Shown here piece by piece: positions 45,346-54,863 of a DNA stretch of 64,000 nt. Origin of the DNA: Candidatus Scalindua sp. (GTDB lineage: Bacteria > Planctomycetota > Brocadiia > Brocadiales > Scalinduaceae); the NCBI GenBank assembly GCA_018670825.1, contig JABHIW010000048.1, forward strand, positions 61,448 to 125,447. Direction: 5' to 3'. The position numbers and the translations under genes were made by a program. The stretch's first letter is position 1. Each line of letters begins with the position of its first letter. The notes under the pieces were generated by a model that had not been told where the DNA came from, made no database searches, and worked only from the letters and a program-made list of their open reading frames with translations.

Positions 45346-48312
45346 TTAATTCCCATAATACACAAACGGCGCCCAGTAGTGTGGTGCTCTGTATTCCTCT
45401 CCAAAGTCACCATTAATAAATTGGCGTTTTACTTCTGTAGTGGCATCTATATAGCGAATGCCTTTGTCTTGAACAAGGCCATACATTGTTGCCATAAACT
45501 GCGAGGTAGATTCATCTGCCACTCTCCAGAGCGAGACAGAAACCGCCTTTGCACCGGATAAAACAAAGGAATGTATTAACCTGACAAAACCATCATTCTC
45601 GTAAATCCCTCCCAACCCCGTATCAAATGCTGACAGGGTCACCAGATCTGCCCTGATTTCCATTTTTGGAATTTCCTCGGTACGTAAATACCCATCTTCC
45701 TTTCCCATATCTTTGAATTGTGATAAGACCAGGGCAGAAAGCTCCGGTACCTCAGGAACTACAAGTCCATGGGTTGCAAAATGAAGCGCTTTGTAATCAA
45801 AGAATTTCCAATCATCGGACAGCTCCTTTATATCTTTTTCAGTAACATTCTTACCGGTAAAGATATTTGACTTATGGATTATTTTTTTTATATGATTAAC
45901 CTCATTCAATGTTTCCGGCAGGTCAGGCCATGAAGTGATACCCAGGACATTGTAAGCATTTCCAACAGACCGGATATCTTTAAGGTCAGGATAAAATGTT
46001 TTCATTAAAAGATCTATCTGGATATTTTCAAGATTGGAGTAAATATTTTTTGTTAGAATCGCCAGCTGGACCTTGTTCTCTATCGGTTCTGCCTTAAAAA
46101 CTGAATCTTCGTAAACAGCCCCGCCAAATGCCAGTAACGGTTTACGATCTTTATCGTATTTTCGTTTCCTGATGAGTTTACGTATATCCAAAGATTGGAT
46201 GTAGCTTATGCTATGCTTTTCTACCAGGTATTGTCCATTTTCGTCTGTCAGGGCCTCGAAAGGCACAAATGCCAGAATTCCATCCGGAACAATAATAAGA
46301 TTATTCTTCTCCTTGATCTGCCCCTCTATAGGTTTGATGAGTAGTTCATATAGTGCTCCTCCAATCTCTTTGGCATTTGTTTTATGTGGACTTTCTCTGT
46401 GCCGGTAAATATTCGTCCGACTGCCACTTTTGTCCTGTAATGGAGGCCCTCTTAATAAAGAACCGTAATAGTTGACAATATTACTAAAATCATTCTTATT
46501 TCCGCTTAGGTTTTGTTGGTTTGCTAATAACGTCTTTATCTGCGTGTCGTATTTGTCAATGGACGATTTGATAAATGATTTGTTCGATACCTCTTTACCC
46601 ATAATTTCTGTTCTTGTAATAGCAATCTGAACAAATTTTTCCATGTTTACATTTGCATAGACAATTATAACGGTATCATCATCCAGAGTTTCCTGGATTT
46701 GTTCTACCTCCTGTAGCCAAATTCTTTTTTCTTTCTTTTTTCTATTATTATCACTTACGGCAAACTTATCAATCAGGAGTTTTGCCCTGACGAGTTCAAT
46801 CGTCTGAAAGGCGGAATCAGCATTATCATCCTTGATATATGCAAGGGTCAGCAGTTGATAAGAGTATCGAAGATCAGCCAATAAACCCTTGCGCATCTCT
46901 CCGGTCGTTGTTTTACGCAACTCTTCTATTATGGATACAGATTCCTTAAAATAGCTAATTGCAGTTTTATATTTTTCCTGTGAAATGAGAACTATACCAA
47001 TCCTGTTGAGATCTCTGTATATATCAGTATCCTTTCCAATTTTTCTATTATGAGCCAGAACCTGTTCATAGGGGTAGATAACCTTGTCATGTTTGTTCCA
47101 GTAAAAGCGGTAAAACAAAATAAGGTTTTTATCAATAAGATCCTCCTCAACTTCTTTACTCAAATTTCTATCTACCGCTAAAGCCTTTTCATAATACTCT
47201 ATGGCTTTGTCATCTTGCCCCAGAGAATCATAAACATTTCCAATATTATTGAGACTTATGGATGTATTATCATCCTGTTCCGGTTTCCTGGTAATACCCA
47301 GAGCATTTTCAAAATACTTGACAGCCTTTTCTTGTTGCCCTTGAGATTGGTAAACACTCCCAATATTGTTAAGGCAGGCAGCTACACTACCACTCTGATC
47401 TAGATCTTTGTATATGTCCAGGGCCTCTTTATAATACTTAATGGCCTTTTCGTATTGACCTGTAGTTTTGCAAATATCGCTAATTTTATTTATTATGCGT
47501 CCATAGACAATGCTATCGTTCTTCCTCAATTTTCTATATATATCCAACGATTCTTCATAATACTTGATGGCGGTAACATATTTATCCATGGATCTGTAAA
47601 TATTACCAATATTGTTAAGCCCATTTGGAATTTTTTCTTCCAGTCCCAGCTTTCTCTCTATGGATAACGCTTTTTCATAGTACTCAATGGTTTTATCATA
47701 TTTTCCAATAGTTTCGTAGACTCCACCAATATTATAGAGGCCTGAGGCAATCTTGTCTTCACGTCCGAGTTTCTTGTCAATATCTAGAGCTTCCTCAATA
47801 TATTTGATTGCCATATCATGTTGACCCAAGGAATTGTAAGCATTACCGATGTCGTTGAGGTTAGTGGCAATTTCCCCCTCCTGTCCCAGCTTTCTGTATA
47901 TATCTAAGGCCTCCAGATAATACTTGATAGCCACATCATATTTATTCAAATAATTGTAAAAATACCCAAAGCGGTTGAGACAGTCGGTGACGATATCTTC
48001 CCGCTTAAGCTTTCTACCGATTTTCAAAGCTTCATCAATTTTGTTGGTAGCTATTTTATATTGACCGGCCAGAGTATAATAGTAAGCAGCTTGATTCAAG
48101 TTTGTTACTATATTTGATTTTATCGTACCAGGAGAGTCTTTTTCTACTTGTGCAGATTCTTCATACATCTCTGCAGCCTTAAGAAATTCACCCAGTTTTT
48201 CAAATTCCTGTGCTTTATGCTGGTTTGCATCTACCGCTTGTTCCCCCTGTGCATAAAGATAAGGGCAGGGGAAAAACATCACTATAAGAATCAATAAGTT
48301 TGTTATTTTCAT
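45346..48312 (-). CDS. TPR-CHAT domain protein with substituted catalytic Cys
   Basis: This 988-residue protein has a signal peptide (LLILIVMFFPCPYLYAQGEQ), about ten TPR repeats (residues 30-480, units such as IEYYEKALSIERKLGLEEKI), a linker and a C-terminal CHAT domain (about residues 640-988). CHAT domains are caspase-like peptidases with a His-Cys dyad. The His is present (HFATHG, His848). The second site reads VTLSAFDTGLGG, with Phe896 (codon complement at 45625-45627) where the family has Cys (usual form LSACxTGxG). The peptidase is therefore expected to be inactive. Export to the periplasm or paryphoplasm is predicted. TPR-CHAT proteins occur in conflict, signalling and surface systems; there is no obvious partner here. 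Confidence 0.9.
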   Translation of the reverse strand: MKITNLLILIVMFFPCPYLYAQGEQAVDANQHKAQEFEKLGEFLKAAEMYEESAQVEKDSPGTIKSNIVTNLNQAAYYYTLAGQYKIATNKIDEALKIGRKLKREDIVTDCLNRFGYFYNYLNKYDVAIKYYLEALDIYRKLGQEGEIATNLNDIGNAYNSLGQHDMAIKYIEEALDIDKKLGREDKIASGLYNIGGVYETIGKYDKTIEYYEKALSIERKLGLEEKIPNGLNNIGNIYRSMDKYVTAIKYYEESLDIYRKLRKNDSIVYGRIINKISDICKTTGQYEKAIKYYKEALDIYKDLDQSGSVAACLNNIGSVYQSQGQQEKAVKYFENALGITRKPEQDDNTSISLNNIGNVYDSLGQDDKAIEYYEKALAVDRNLSKEVEEDLIDKNLILFYRFYWNKHDKVIYPYEQVLAHNRKIGKDTDIYRDLNRIGIVLISQEKYKTAISYFKESVSIIEELRKTTTGEMRKGLLADLRYSYQLLTLAYIKDDNADSAFQTIELVRAKLLIDKFAVSDNNRKKKEKRIWLQEVEQIQETLDDDTVIIVYANVNMEKFVQIAITRTEIMGKEVSNKSFIKSSIDKYDTQIKTLLANQQNLSGNKNDFSNIVNYYGSLLRGPPLQDKSGSRTNIYRHRESPHKTNAKEIGGALYELLIKPIEGQIKEKNNLIIVPDGILAFVPFEALTDENGQYLVEKHSISYIQSLDIRKLIRKRKYDKDRKPLLAFGGAVYEDSVFKAEPIENKVQLAILTKNIYSNLENIQIDLLMKTFYPDLKDIRSVGNAYNVLGITSWPDLPETLNEVNHIKKIIHKSNIFTGKNVTEKDIKELSDDWKFFDYKALHFATHGLVVPEVPELSALVLSQFKDMGKEDGYLRTEEIPKMEIRADLVTLSAFDTGLGGIYENDGFVRLIHSFVLSGAKAVSVSLWRVADESTSQFMATMYGLVQDKGIRYIDATTEVKRQFINGDFGEEYRAPHYWAPFVYYGN

Positions 48313-48443
48313 GTACGTTTCACTAAATTTTGATAATGAAAAATAATTTGTATTATATAAAAGAAATAGTGAGCAATCTAATTAAATTGTTTGTTTGAAC
48401 AATTATCCCTGATAATGAATATAACTCTGTCTTCGGGTTTTCA

Positions 48444-48482
48444 CAAAAAAAAAGGCGCTCAGAAATTGAGCGCCTTTTTTTC
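48444..48482 (-). terminator. Rho-independent terminator after the HAO-like reductase gene
   Basis: GGCGCTCA (48454-48461) pairs with TGAGCGCC (48467-48474) around a 5-nt loop, with A tracts before and T tracts after, so it can work on either strand. It lies 54 bp beyond the minus-strand stop of the octaheme protein, isolating that operon from the TPR-CHAT gene. Confidence 0.9.
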
Positions 48483-48527
48483 TATTTCATCATTACGGAC
48501 AATTTGCATCCGCATTAATGTACTTAT

Positions 48528-50285
48528 TTAATAATCCAACTCATCTACTTCCCATACATTACCAACTGGTATACCACTCTTCGTTGGTGCACTTTTATGG
48601 CCTTCACTCTTGCTGTGTGAGACTGGCTGTGCGCCACCTAATCCAGGCTCTAATCCCTGCTCTAATGCATGCTCTCTACGCAATCTCATATTCTCTGATT
48701 GTATCTTTCCGAGCTGCATAAGCATTGGTGCCTGTCCCCACCACCACATTACGTCCTGCTGTGCGTGGGCATAACCTTTGTAACCCTGAAGTTTATACCA
48801 GAACCACATCTTGGCATATTCCGTCTCTATCAAAGAAGGATTATTTTCACCCTGGTAAAACATTGCGTATACACCAAGGATTGGTCCAACAACGGGCACC
48901 TTTCCTCCTAATTGCTTGAAGGCGTTATATACACCATCTCCGATCAGGGACGCAGGCAGCAATTCGGCAATTTTATCACCTAGAGGATATATATCACGCT
49001 CTCCCACAGACGGGTAGAGAATATCATCAGCAATGAGCTTATCAATTATAAGCTGCGCACTATCCGTAATCTTGAAAGCCTGGAACATGTATTGATCGAG
49101 CTGCTCTAACCAGGTAGTCGCAAATCGAGGACTATGACAGTTTGAACAGACTTCTATCCATTTATCCCTCTTATCAAGGTTCTCATCTGAGTATAGATCA
49201 ATCTTTGGAGCTATTATGTTTATCCCATAAGGATAATCCTTGAGTGATGACTCATACTCAATATTTGACGGAGGCACAGTACCCATACGCCAGATACCCT
49301 TTGAAACAAAATTATGGGTAAACCTTCCGCCACCCTGATACATATGGCAGAACTGACATGTTGGTGTACGATAGTCTTCACCAACCTGTACATGAGCAAG
49401 AGGCTTATCAAAATTATATTCCTCTCCTTCCATCTCTAGAATTATTCCATGCTTTGACTCACCATACGACTCAGAATCCGGATGATCAGGACCCATGTGA
49501 CAAGTCATACAAGCTTTTGGCTGTCTAGCCTCAGCAGCAGAGAATGAGTGTCTTGTGTGGCATGGATCACATTTGGTAGAGATACCATGGCACATATCAC
49601 AACCGCCTTGTCCAGCGCCCCATCCCCTTCTATCTGCCTCAGCATACCAGGGAACAAGAACGTTAGCTTCCATCGCCTGTATGTGGTTTGGACGACCATG
49701 GTTCTTCTCGCTGTTGAACTGACGTACCTGTCTTTCATGGCATTCGCTACATACTTCAGCGTTTGGCATTCTTATCTCGTTTTTCACCGTATCAGCGTGA
49801 CAGTCGAAACAGTCAACATTGATAATTTCTCTTCCTATTGATTCCTCTATGATCTTAGTCTTACGGGCAATCAAATCGGTTTTCCTTGGATTGAAATGAG
49901 CAGAGCCTTTCCAATCATCTACGGCTCCGGTATTGATACCATCATGACACCTGATACAGAGATCTCTGCGCCCTTTTTCAATAAACAGTGAATGATCCAA
50001 AATATCCATTTGTACATAATGTCTCATTGGGGACATATACATCTGCATCTTCAATGGCTTGTAATAGTCTTTGAAGAGGCCAGCACCCTCACTCAGGCCA
50101 ACATTGTCCTTAAATACCGGACTGTACCAGTCAGGAAAGCCTTCATAAATATCCATAGTTTTTGCTACGTATGGTTCTTTCTCTGCGGCCTTTTCCTCAT
50201 GAGCCCGGACTGATCCTGAAAACTGTATGGCTATAACCAGCAACGCCATAGTAAGGAAAAGCATCAGTTTTTTCGCATAATTCAT
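48528..50285 (-). CDS. Octaheme hydroxylamine oxidoreductase-like cytochrome c, reductive type
   Basis: This 585-residue exported protein has a signal peptide (LMLFLTMALLVIAIQFSGSVRA) and eight CxxCH haem c motifs in HAO order: CIRCH, CFDCH, CSECH, CDMCH, CDPCH, CMTCH, CQFCH and CSNCH. In HAO and hydrazine dehydrogenase a C-terminal Tyr crosslinks to the catalytic haem; the matching place here reads HAQQDVMWWWG, with Val512 instead of Tyr. HAO-like proteins lacking this Tyr are thought to act reductively, for example on nitrite. A diheme cytochrome gene lies directly upstream, as in the Kuenenia kustc0457/kustc0458 60-heme reductase complex, so this is probably its orthologue. AAGGAG precedes ATG 50285. 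The location would be the anammoxosome lumen if the host is anammox. Confidence 0.93.
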   Translation of the reverse strand: MNYAKKLMLFLTMALLVIAIQFSGSVRAHEEKAAEKEPYVAKTMDIYEGFPDWYSPVFKDNVGLSEGAGLFKDYYKPLKMQMYMSPMRHYVQMDILDHSLFIEKGRRDLCIRCHDGINTGAVDDWKGSAHFNPRKTDLIARKTKIIEESIGREIINVDCFDCHADTVKNEIRMPNAEVCSECHERQVRQFNSEKNHGRPNHIQAMEANVLVPWYAEADRRGWGAGQGGCDMCHGISTKCDPCHTRHSFSAAEARQPKACMTCHMGPDHPDSESYGESKHGIILEMEGEEYNFDKPLAHVQVGEDYRTPTCQFCHMYQGGGRFTHNFVSKGIWRMGTVPPSNIEYESSLKDYPYGINIIAPKIDLYSDENLDKRDKWIEVCSNCHSPRFATTWLEQLDQYMFQAFKITDSAQLIIDKLIADDILYPSVGERDIYPLGDKIAELLPASLIGDGVYNAFKQLGGKVPVVGPILGVYAMFYQGENNPSLIETEYAKMWFWYKLQGYKGYAHAQQDVMWWWGQAPMLMQLGKIQSENMRLRREHALEQGLEPGLGGAQPVSHSKSEGHKSAPTKSGIPVGNVWEVDELDY

Positions 50286-50328
50286 AATACTTATTCTCCT
50301 TTAATTTATATAAAAAATCTTAACTAGC

Positions 50329-51129
50329 TTACTCAGCGTGTTCTTTTGTTGTTTTCTTCTCTCCTAGAGACTTTACAAAATGCACCATACACCAGCGATC
50401 TTCATCTGACAGTTCGTTGGCAAAGGATGGCATCGGTGTACCGTTCATACCTGTTGTAAATCTCATATAGATATCCTTATTTGTTGCTCCGCCTTTAAAC
50501 TTATCCCCACGGGTAAAATCATAAGGCAAAATCGGAATCTCCCATTCATCTTCAAGATCGTAACTGCTTGGGCCATCGCCATTTCCTGTCTCGCCATGAC
50601 ACTTAAAGCACTCTTTCTGCTGATAAAGTTCTCTACCCCTTGCAATCGTCTTCTGTGTAGCTCTCAACTCATTTCCAACAACTACTGATGCCTCAGGTTT
50701 TCTGAACTGCCAGGCTTCAGAAAAACTCTTTAATACCGGAAGCAGCGATTTGATTTGATCTATATCAAGAATATCCCACGGCATCATAGATGTTCCATGA
50801 ACGCCAACAGAAATCACATGAATAAGATCTGCATCCGTAGGTAAAGAACCTGTAGCGTTGGTACGAATCTTATATTGACCTTTTGTGAAATCTCTAGGTT
50901 TTGGATAAAGAGCTCCATATAATGGGCCGTATCCGTCTCCTTCTTCACCGTGACACGGTGCGCAGTATTTGTTATAAAGGTCTTTTCCTTCAAGTCTGTC
51001 TCCTGCCGATGCGAAATTACCAAGGCAAAGCATGGAAACAAAAACAGCAACAATTGCACTGAAAAGAAAGCTCTTCCAGAACATATTGCTTTTTCCACTA
51101 ATTCCTTTCTTACCATTCAAATATGCCAC
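50329..51129 (-). CDS. Diheme cytochrome c, partner of the octaheme reductase
   Basis: This 266-residue protein has a signal peptide (SFLFSAIVAVFVSMLCLGNFASAG) and two class I cytochrome c domains. The haem sites are CAPCHGEEGDGYG (about residue 57) and CFKCHGETGNGDG (about residue 174), with Met ligands likely in TSMMPWDIL and GTPMPSFANEL. It begins with GTG at 51129 after GGGAGG. It lies 43 bp upstream of the octaheme gene on the same strand, so the two are co-transcribed. By analogy with the Kuenenia complex it would bind the octaheme protein and supply electrons. It is the strongest contextual argument for the reductase assignment. Confidence 0.92.
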   Translation of the reverse strand: MAYLNGKKGISGKSNMFWKSFLFSAIVAVFVSMLCLGNFASAGDRLEGKDLYNKYCAPCHGEEGDGYGPLYGALYPKPRDFTKGQYKIRTNATGSLPTDADLIHVISVGVHGTSMMPWDILDIDQIKSLLPVLKSFSEAWQFRKPEASVVVGNELRATQKTIARGRELYQQKECFKCHGETGNGDGPSSYDLEDEWEIPILPYDFTRGDKFKGGATNKDIYMRFTTGMNGTPMPSFANELSDEDRWCMVHFVKSLGEKKTTKEHAE

Positions 51130-51771
51130 AGATTATTCCTCCCAAAACTTTAAAAAAACTTATGTCATTATTAAATCGACAAATACACCTATCCCACACA
51201 TCTTTACTTTCAATCCACTTACCCAGCTAACAATTTTCCTAACAGAACCGTGTGGTTTAGACAAAGAAAAGAGTTCAAAGGAATTTCATTTACCTTTGAA
51301 CTCTTATACATAATTCTTGATTATAACACTTTCATTATTATTTCAAACTAAATTTTAAACTACAGGAAAAGACCCCGCTTATATGATCAAGCAACAAACA
51401 TTCAATTAGACATGAGTTCTCAATCTAAAGCGGCATCCGTACCCAAATTTAATTATTATAGAGGTACTCCGACCTTCTACTTTGACAGGAGCGATACCTA
51501 TCTTCCTTCGTGCGTGGTGCGAGGCACCATAATTTAAGCGAGCACAGGTTATGGTTCTACCCATAACTGTATATACACTGCCTAATTCACGGCTTATGAA
51601 TTGCGGTTGACATAAGTCAATACTTTATAACACTCGGAAAAATACAGGAGTAGTAACAATAGCAAGCTATTAATATTTATAATATACCTTGCGCTACGTT
51701 ATAAATATGTTCTCCACCAGTGAAATCAATACTTATTAAGTTGATTTACTGTTCCTTCCGGCTGCGACACA
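51130..51771. other. Intergenic region upstream of the cytochrome operon
   Basis: No gene is seen in these 642 bp. It holds the hairpin at 51269-51305 and must contain the promoter of the diheme/octaheme operon. A GCGTGGTGCGAGGCACCATA stretch near 51511 contains a short imperfect palindrome (GGTGCGAGGCACC). No consensus promoter was singled out. Confidence 0.4.
51269..51305 (-). promoter_or_regulatory. Perfect 13-bp hairpin in the leader region of the cytochrome operon
   Basis: AAGAGTTCAAAGG (51269-51281) is perfectly complementary to CCTTTGAACTCTT (51293-51305) with an 11-nt loop. On the minus strand it lies 140 bp upstream of the diheme cytochrome start and is followed by TTCTTTGTC. It could be a terminator for upstream transcription, an attenuator, or an mRNA-stabilising structure. 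Confidence 0.55.
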
Positions 51772-52107
51772 TCAATGTTTAAGCTTTTCTATTTCTTCTG
51801 CAAGTTGCCTGTTTTTGCTTTTCAAATCGGCATTTTCAGTTCTTAGATCTGCTGCAATTTTCTCCGCATCATCCTTTTGTCTCGAAGCATCTTCAACCAG
51901 CTTTAGCGCCTCTTCTGGCGAACCAAAAGCCTTCATAACCCTTTTTTCCATATTTTCAGCAAATGTTTTTTCCCTGACAAAGCCCGCATCCTTCATGTCG
52001 TTGTATTTATGTATCATCTTAACCGTAAATCCGACATCCAAAAACAATATCAGCAGAATAATAGTCTTCGCATTTACTGAAAGACCCTTAGAGTTTCCAT
52101 TACCCAT
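51772..52107 (-). CDS. Hypothetical small membrane protein with coiled coil
   Basis: I do not recognise this 111-residue protein. It has one hydrophobic segment (TIILLILFLDVGFTVKMI, about residues 15-32) and a charged C-terminal coiled coil (about residues 66-110, AADLRTENADLKSKNRQLAE). The middle segment KRVMKAFGSPEEALKLVEDA is amphipathic. AAGGAG precedes ATG 52107. It lies downstream of the sensor gene on the same strand with a 112-bp gap. A role as a membrane-anchored scaffold or signalling accessory is only a guess. Confidence 0.7.
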   Translation of the reverse strand: MGNGNSKGLSVNAKTIILLILFLDVGFTVKMIHKYNDMKDAGFVREKTFAENMEKRVMKAFGSPEEALKLVEDASRQKDDAEKIAADLRTENADLKSKNRQLAEEIEKLKH

Positions 52108-52219
52108 AATTTCCTACTCCTTGTTTAGTGTAGAGTGTTATTTATTATAAAATCGTTGCCAAAAACAAACATCAAGTATAATTTACCTATGTCCTTACAG
52201 CATACAACTTTTTACGCTT

Positions 52220-53782
52220 TCAACTCTGGCTTTTTTTGGCTCTCTTTTGCAGATCATCTTCCTTTTTCTTTCGGTCGCTAATGTCCCTGATCACACCCTC
52301 AATACGAACAGGTTTTCCTTTATCGTCCTTCACCATATTTGAAGTACGTTCAGTGTAAAATTTCTCTCCATTTTTATTTACACAATAGGACGTAAAATCT
52401 TTCGAGGCACCCTCTTTTTCAAGCTTATCTACCAGCTTTTTCCTATCAGCCTGATCCACATAGATATCCTTTACCTTAGTACCCTCCATCTCCTCAGGTG
52501 ATCCATAGCCAAACATTTCTGCACAAGACTGATTTACCCATGTAAAGCTGCCTTCAACTCCGGGTTCACACTGATAAATACCAGCTTGGAGAGCATTAAA
52601 TAATTCCCTGTAAGCTGACTCTGACTCTCCTATTTCCTTTGTTTTTTTATCGAGCGCCCCTGCCATTGTATTAAAGGAGGTTGCCAGGACACCAAGCTCA
52701 TCTCCTCTATCTATATTTACCCGCTGAGTCAGATCTCCCGCTGACATCTTTTCAGTAGCCTCAGTCAGCTCAATTATCGGAGCAGATATTTTTTTACCAA
52801 CGACGTATGCAAAAAACACAATCGGGAATGCGATTCCAAATAGTAATACCCAACCAAGGGTATTGAGGTTGTATGCCACTCCATAAACTTCAGCCTTGTC
52901 TATCTCCGTAACAACACCCCACTCAAGTTCAGGCAGCCAATGCCATACTCCCAAAACGGATATTCCTGCATAATCTTTATAGCCTTTCGAGCTGGAACCG
53001 TTTTTTCCTTTAAGACACTGGTTAACACCATATGCCAACTTACCGGTATCTGGATTAACCAGTTTTAATTCCAAGGCACTCCTTGTTCTAATTGCTCCAG
53101 TTTTCTTTAAATTGTCAGTAAACCTTGATTCCGTAAGCATATATCCATCTTTACCTACAATATAAGTCTCACCTGTCTTCCCAAACTTTTGACTTTGCAG
53201 TAAATTGCTCAAAGTAGCAACATGAATTCTGAAAACCACAACGCCGACAATAGCATCATTCTCACCCTTAAGTGGCGTGGACACAAACATAGTGGGCAAG
53301 CCTACCTCTTTCTCATCAAACTCATTTGTGAGGGCAATTTCAGACGGTATGATACTTGTCGCAGATGTTTTCCCCTGGATAGCCTGTTTGAAAAAATCTC
53401 GGCTCGAAACATTCTCTACATTTTCTTCTGAGGTAGCAAGCGTGACTATTCCATCTTCATCACTTACAAAAGCACCTTTATATCCATACTCTGCAACAAC
53501 TAATTCCAAGTACTCCACAAATGCATCATGGTCGCTATCCCCTTTTACGCTACTAACCGCAGAAGGATTATTTGCAACAACGATAACATCCTTCATCCTT
53601 TCCCTCATCCATGTTGACACAATGTCCGCCTGCTTGTTACCTACAGTTTCGAGATTATCCATAATTACCGTCTTAAGATCAGACTGTATTTTAGGGTATG
53701 CAATAATCCTAAGCAAAACAAACGGTAGCAGAGTGAAGAAAATCAGCATTAGTATGATGTAATTTTTAATCGATATTTTCAT
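52220..53782 (-). CDS. dCache-HAMP-PAS membrane sensor protein without output domain
   Basis: This 520-residue protein is a transmembrane receptor. TM1 (about residues 9-27) and TM2 (WVLLFGIAFPIVFFAYVVG, about residues 312-330) enclose an extracytoplasmic dCache-type ligand domain with GYKGAFVSDEDGIVTLATSE and GKTGETYIVGKDGYMLTESR. A HAMP linker (ISAPIIELTEATEKMSAGDL) follows, then a PAS domain ending with a PAC motif (GVIRDISDRKKKEDDLQKRA). The protein stops there: no histidine kinase, GGDEF/EAL or chemoreceptor signalling region follows. It may act through a partner or be truncated. TGGAGA precedes ATG 53782. It lies between the cytochrome operon and nitrite-type transporters, so it might sense a nitrogen compound. 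Confidence 0.88.
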   Translation of the reverse strand: MKISIKNYIILMLIFFTLLPFVLLRIIAYPKIQSDLKTVIMDNLETVGNKQADIVSTWMRERMKDVIVVANNPSAVSSVKGDSDHDAFVEYLELVVAEYGYKGAFVSDEDGIVTLATSEENVENVSSRDFFKQAIQGKTSATSIIPSEIALTNEFDEKEVGLPTMFVSTPLKGENDAIVGVVVFRIHVATLSNLLQSQKFGKTGETYIVGKDGYMLTESRFTDNLKKTGAIRTRSALELKLVNPDTGKLAYGVNQCLKGKNGSSSKGYKDYAGISVLGVWHWLPELEWGVVTEIDKAEVYGVAYNLNTLGWVLLFGIAFPIVFFAYVVGKKISAPIIELTEATEKMSAGDLTQRVNIDRGDELGVLATSFNTMAGALDKKTKEIGESESAYRELFNALQAGIYQCEPGVEGSFTWVNQSCAEMFGYGSPEEMEGTKVKDIYVDQADRKKLVDKLEKEGASKDFTSYCVNKNGEKFYTERTSNMVKDDKGKPVRIEGVIRDISDRKKKEDDLQKRAKKSQS

Positions 53783-54049
53783 TATTTTTCTCCATAAAAT
53801 GCATATTTATAATTTTCTATTGAAACTCAAGAGCGTTTTGCCGGTCTGCAGAATAAAACATACAAGCTCAGTTTGGCATACTTCTCATTCTATCTATTTT
53901 TTATATAGCGCATTAAAGTACCACACATAGCAGGAAATATATTTCCTGCCACCAAACAACTTACAATGAACAAAAAAACAGAATAGCCCCGCAACCACAA
54001 TTACTTTCGGTCACTGGAATCGTTATCCAGTAGATAGCTTTGCCAGATA

Positions 54050-54565
54050 TCACCACCAGGCTACGGGATAATCCCTTTTGCCCATCCTATTTATAATAAT
54101 AGCAACCAAGAGCAAAATAAAAGCCCCAAGAAGAACAGGGTTTAAAATATACCAATAATCCATACCCAGACCACCGGTCTGAATAGCCACGTACGCAGTT
54201 GCACCTGCCGGTGGATGAACGGAATAAGTCACTGCCATGAAAATGATTGCCAGAACAACACCAAGTGTTAGTGACCACCACGAGAGACCAAAAAAATCAT
54301 ATACGGCGACACCCATTAATGCTCCAAGAAAATGCCCTAGCAAGACATTCCTTGGTTGTGCCAATGGAGCCTTGTAGGCGCCATAAACTAAAACTGCTGT
54401 TGCACCAAAGGGTCCTAACAGCAGGGGGCATTTCCAGGCAAAAGCAAGAAATGCCGTAATCCCTACGCCAATCACGGTACCTAGAGAAGTAATCCACAAC
54501 ACCTTCCATGCTACTGGAGGCTGCGGTGCCCTAGGCAATTCACTAATTTTACTCAATAACGACAT
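54050..54565 (-). CDS. HPP family membrane protein (putative nitrite transporter)
   Basis: This 171-residue protein has about four to five membrane helices and the HPP motif that names the family, in TYSVHPPAGATAYVAI (about residue 119). A second conserved part is CPLLLGPFGATAVLVYGAYK followed by PLAQPRNVLLGHFLGAL. Chloroplast and cyanobacterial HPP proteins have been shown to transport nitrite. Here the gene lies 298 bp downstream of an FNT transporter gene on the same strand and near two HAO-like enzymes, so nitrite transport is a reasonable inference. Its start at 54565 follows a GGGGAG sequence on the minus strand. Confidence 0.9.
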   Translation of the reverse strand: MSLLSKISELPRAPQPPVAWKVLWITSLGTVIGVGITAFLAFAWKCPLLLGPFGATAVLVYGAYKAPLAQPRNVLLGHFLGALMGVAVYDFFGLSWWSLTLGVVLAIIFMAVTYSVHPPAGATAYVAIQTGGLGMDYWYILNPVLLGAFILLLVAIIINRMGKRDYPVAWW

Positions 54566-54775
54566 AGCTCTATTCTCCCCATGAAGATATTTCTAAAAAT
54601 ACAGTATTAATAAATTCTATACTTAGTTGAAGCTTATCCTGGGACTACTTTTTCCTTAACGACACTGTCTTATACACAAAACAGAGAATGCACATCTTTG
54701 AAAAAAAACTACACCTGAGACTGTCTGCCGAGTTTAGGGCATTCACTGCACTTAAACTTGAAGGATAGTCGCAGA

Positions 54776-54815
54776 ACATTGACGCGACCGAGCGCATGCC
54801 CCGCCGCGTCAATGT
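54776..54815. terminator. GC-rich inverted repeat after the FNT gene
   Basis: ACATTGACGCG (54776-54786) pairs perfectly with CGCGTCAATGT (54805-54815) around an 18-nt GC-rich loop. It lies 49 bp beyond the FNT stop on the minus strand. No T tract follows, so it is either a weak terminator, an mRNA-end stabiliser or a dispersed palindrome. Confidence 0.45.
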
Positions 54816-54863
54816 GCCTGCCCATACTAAACTACTAATACTAATATAAACAAAAAACCAACC

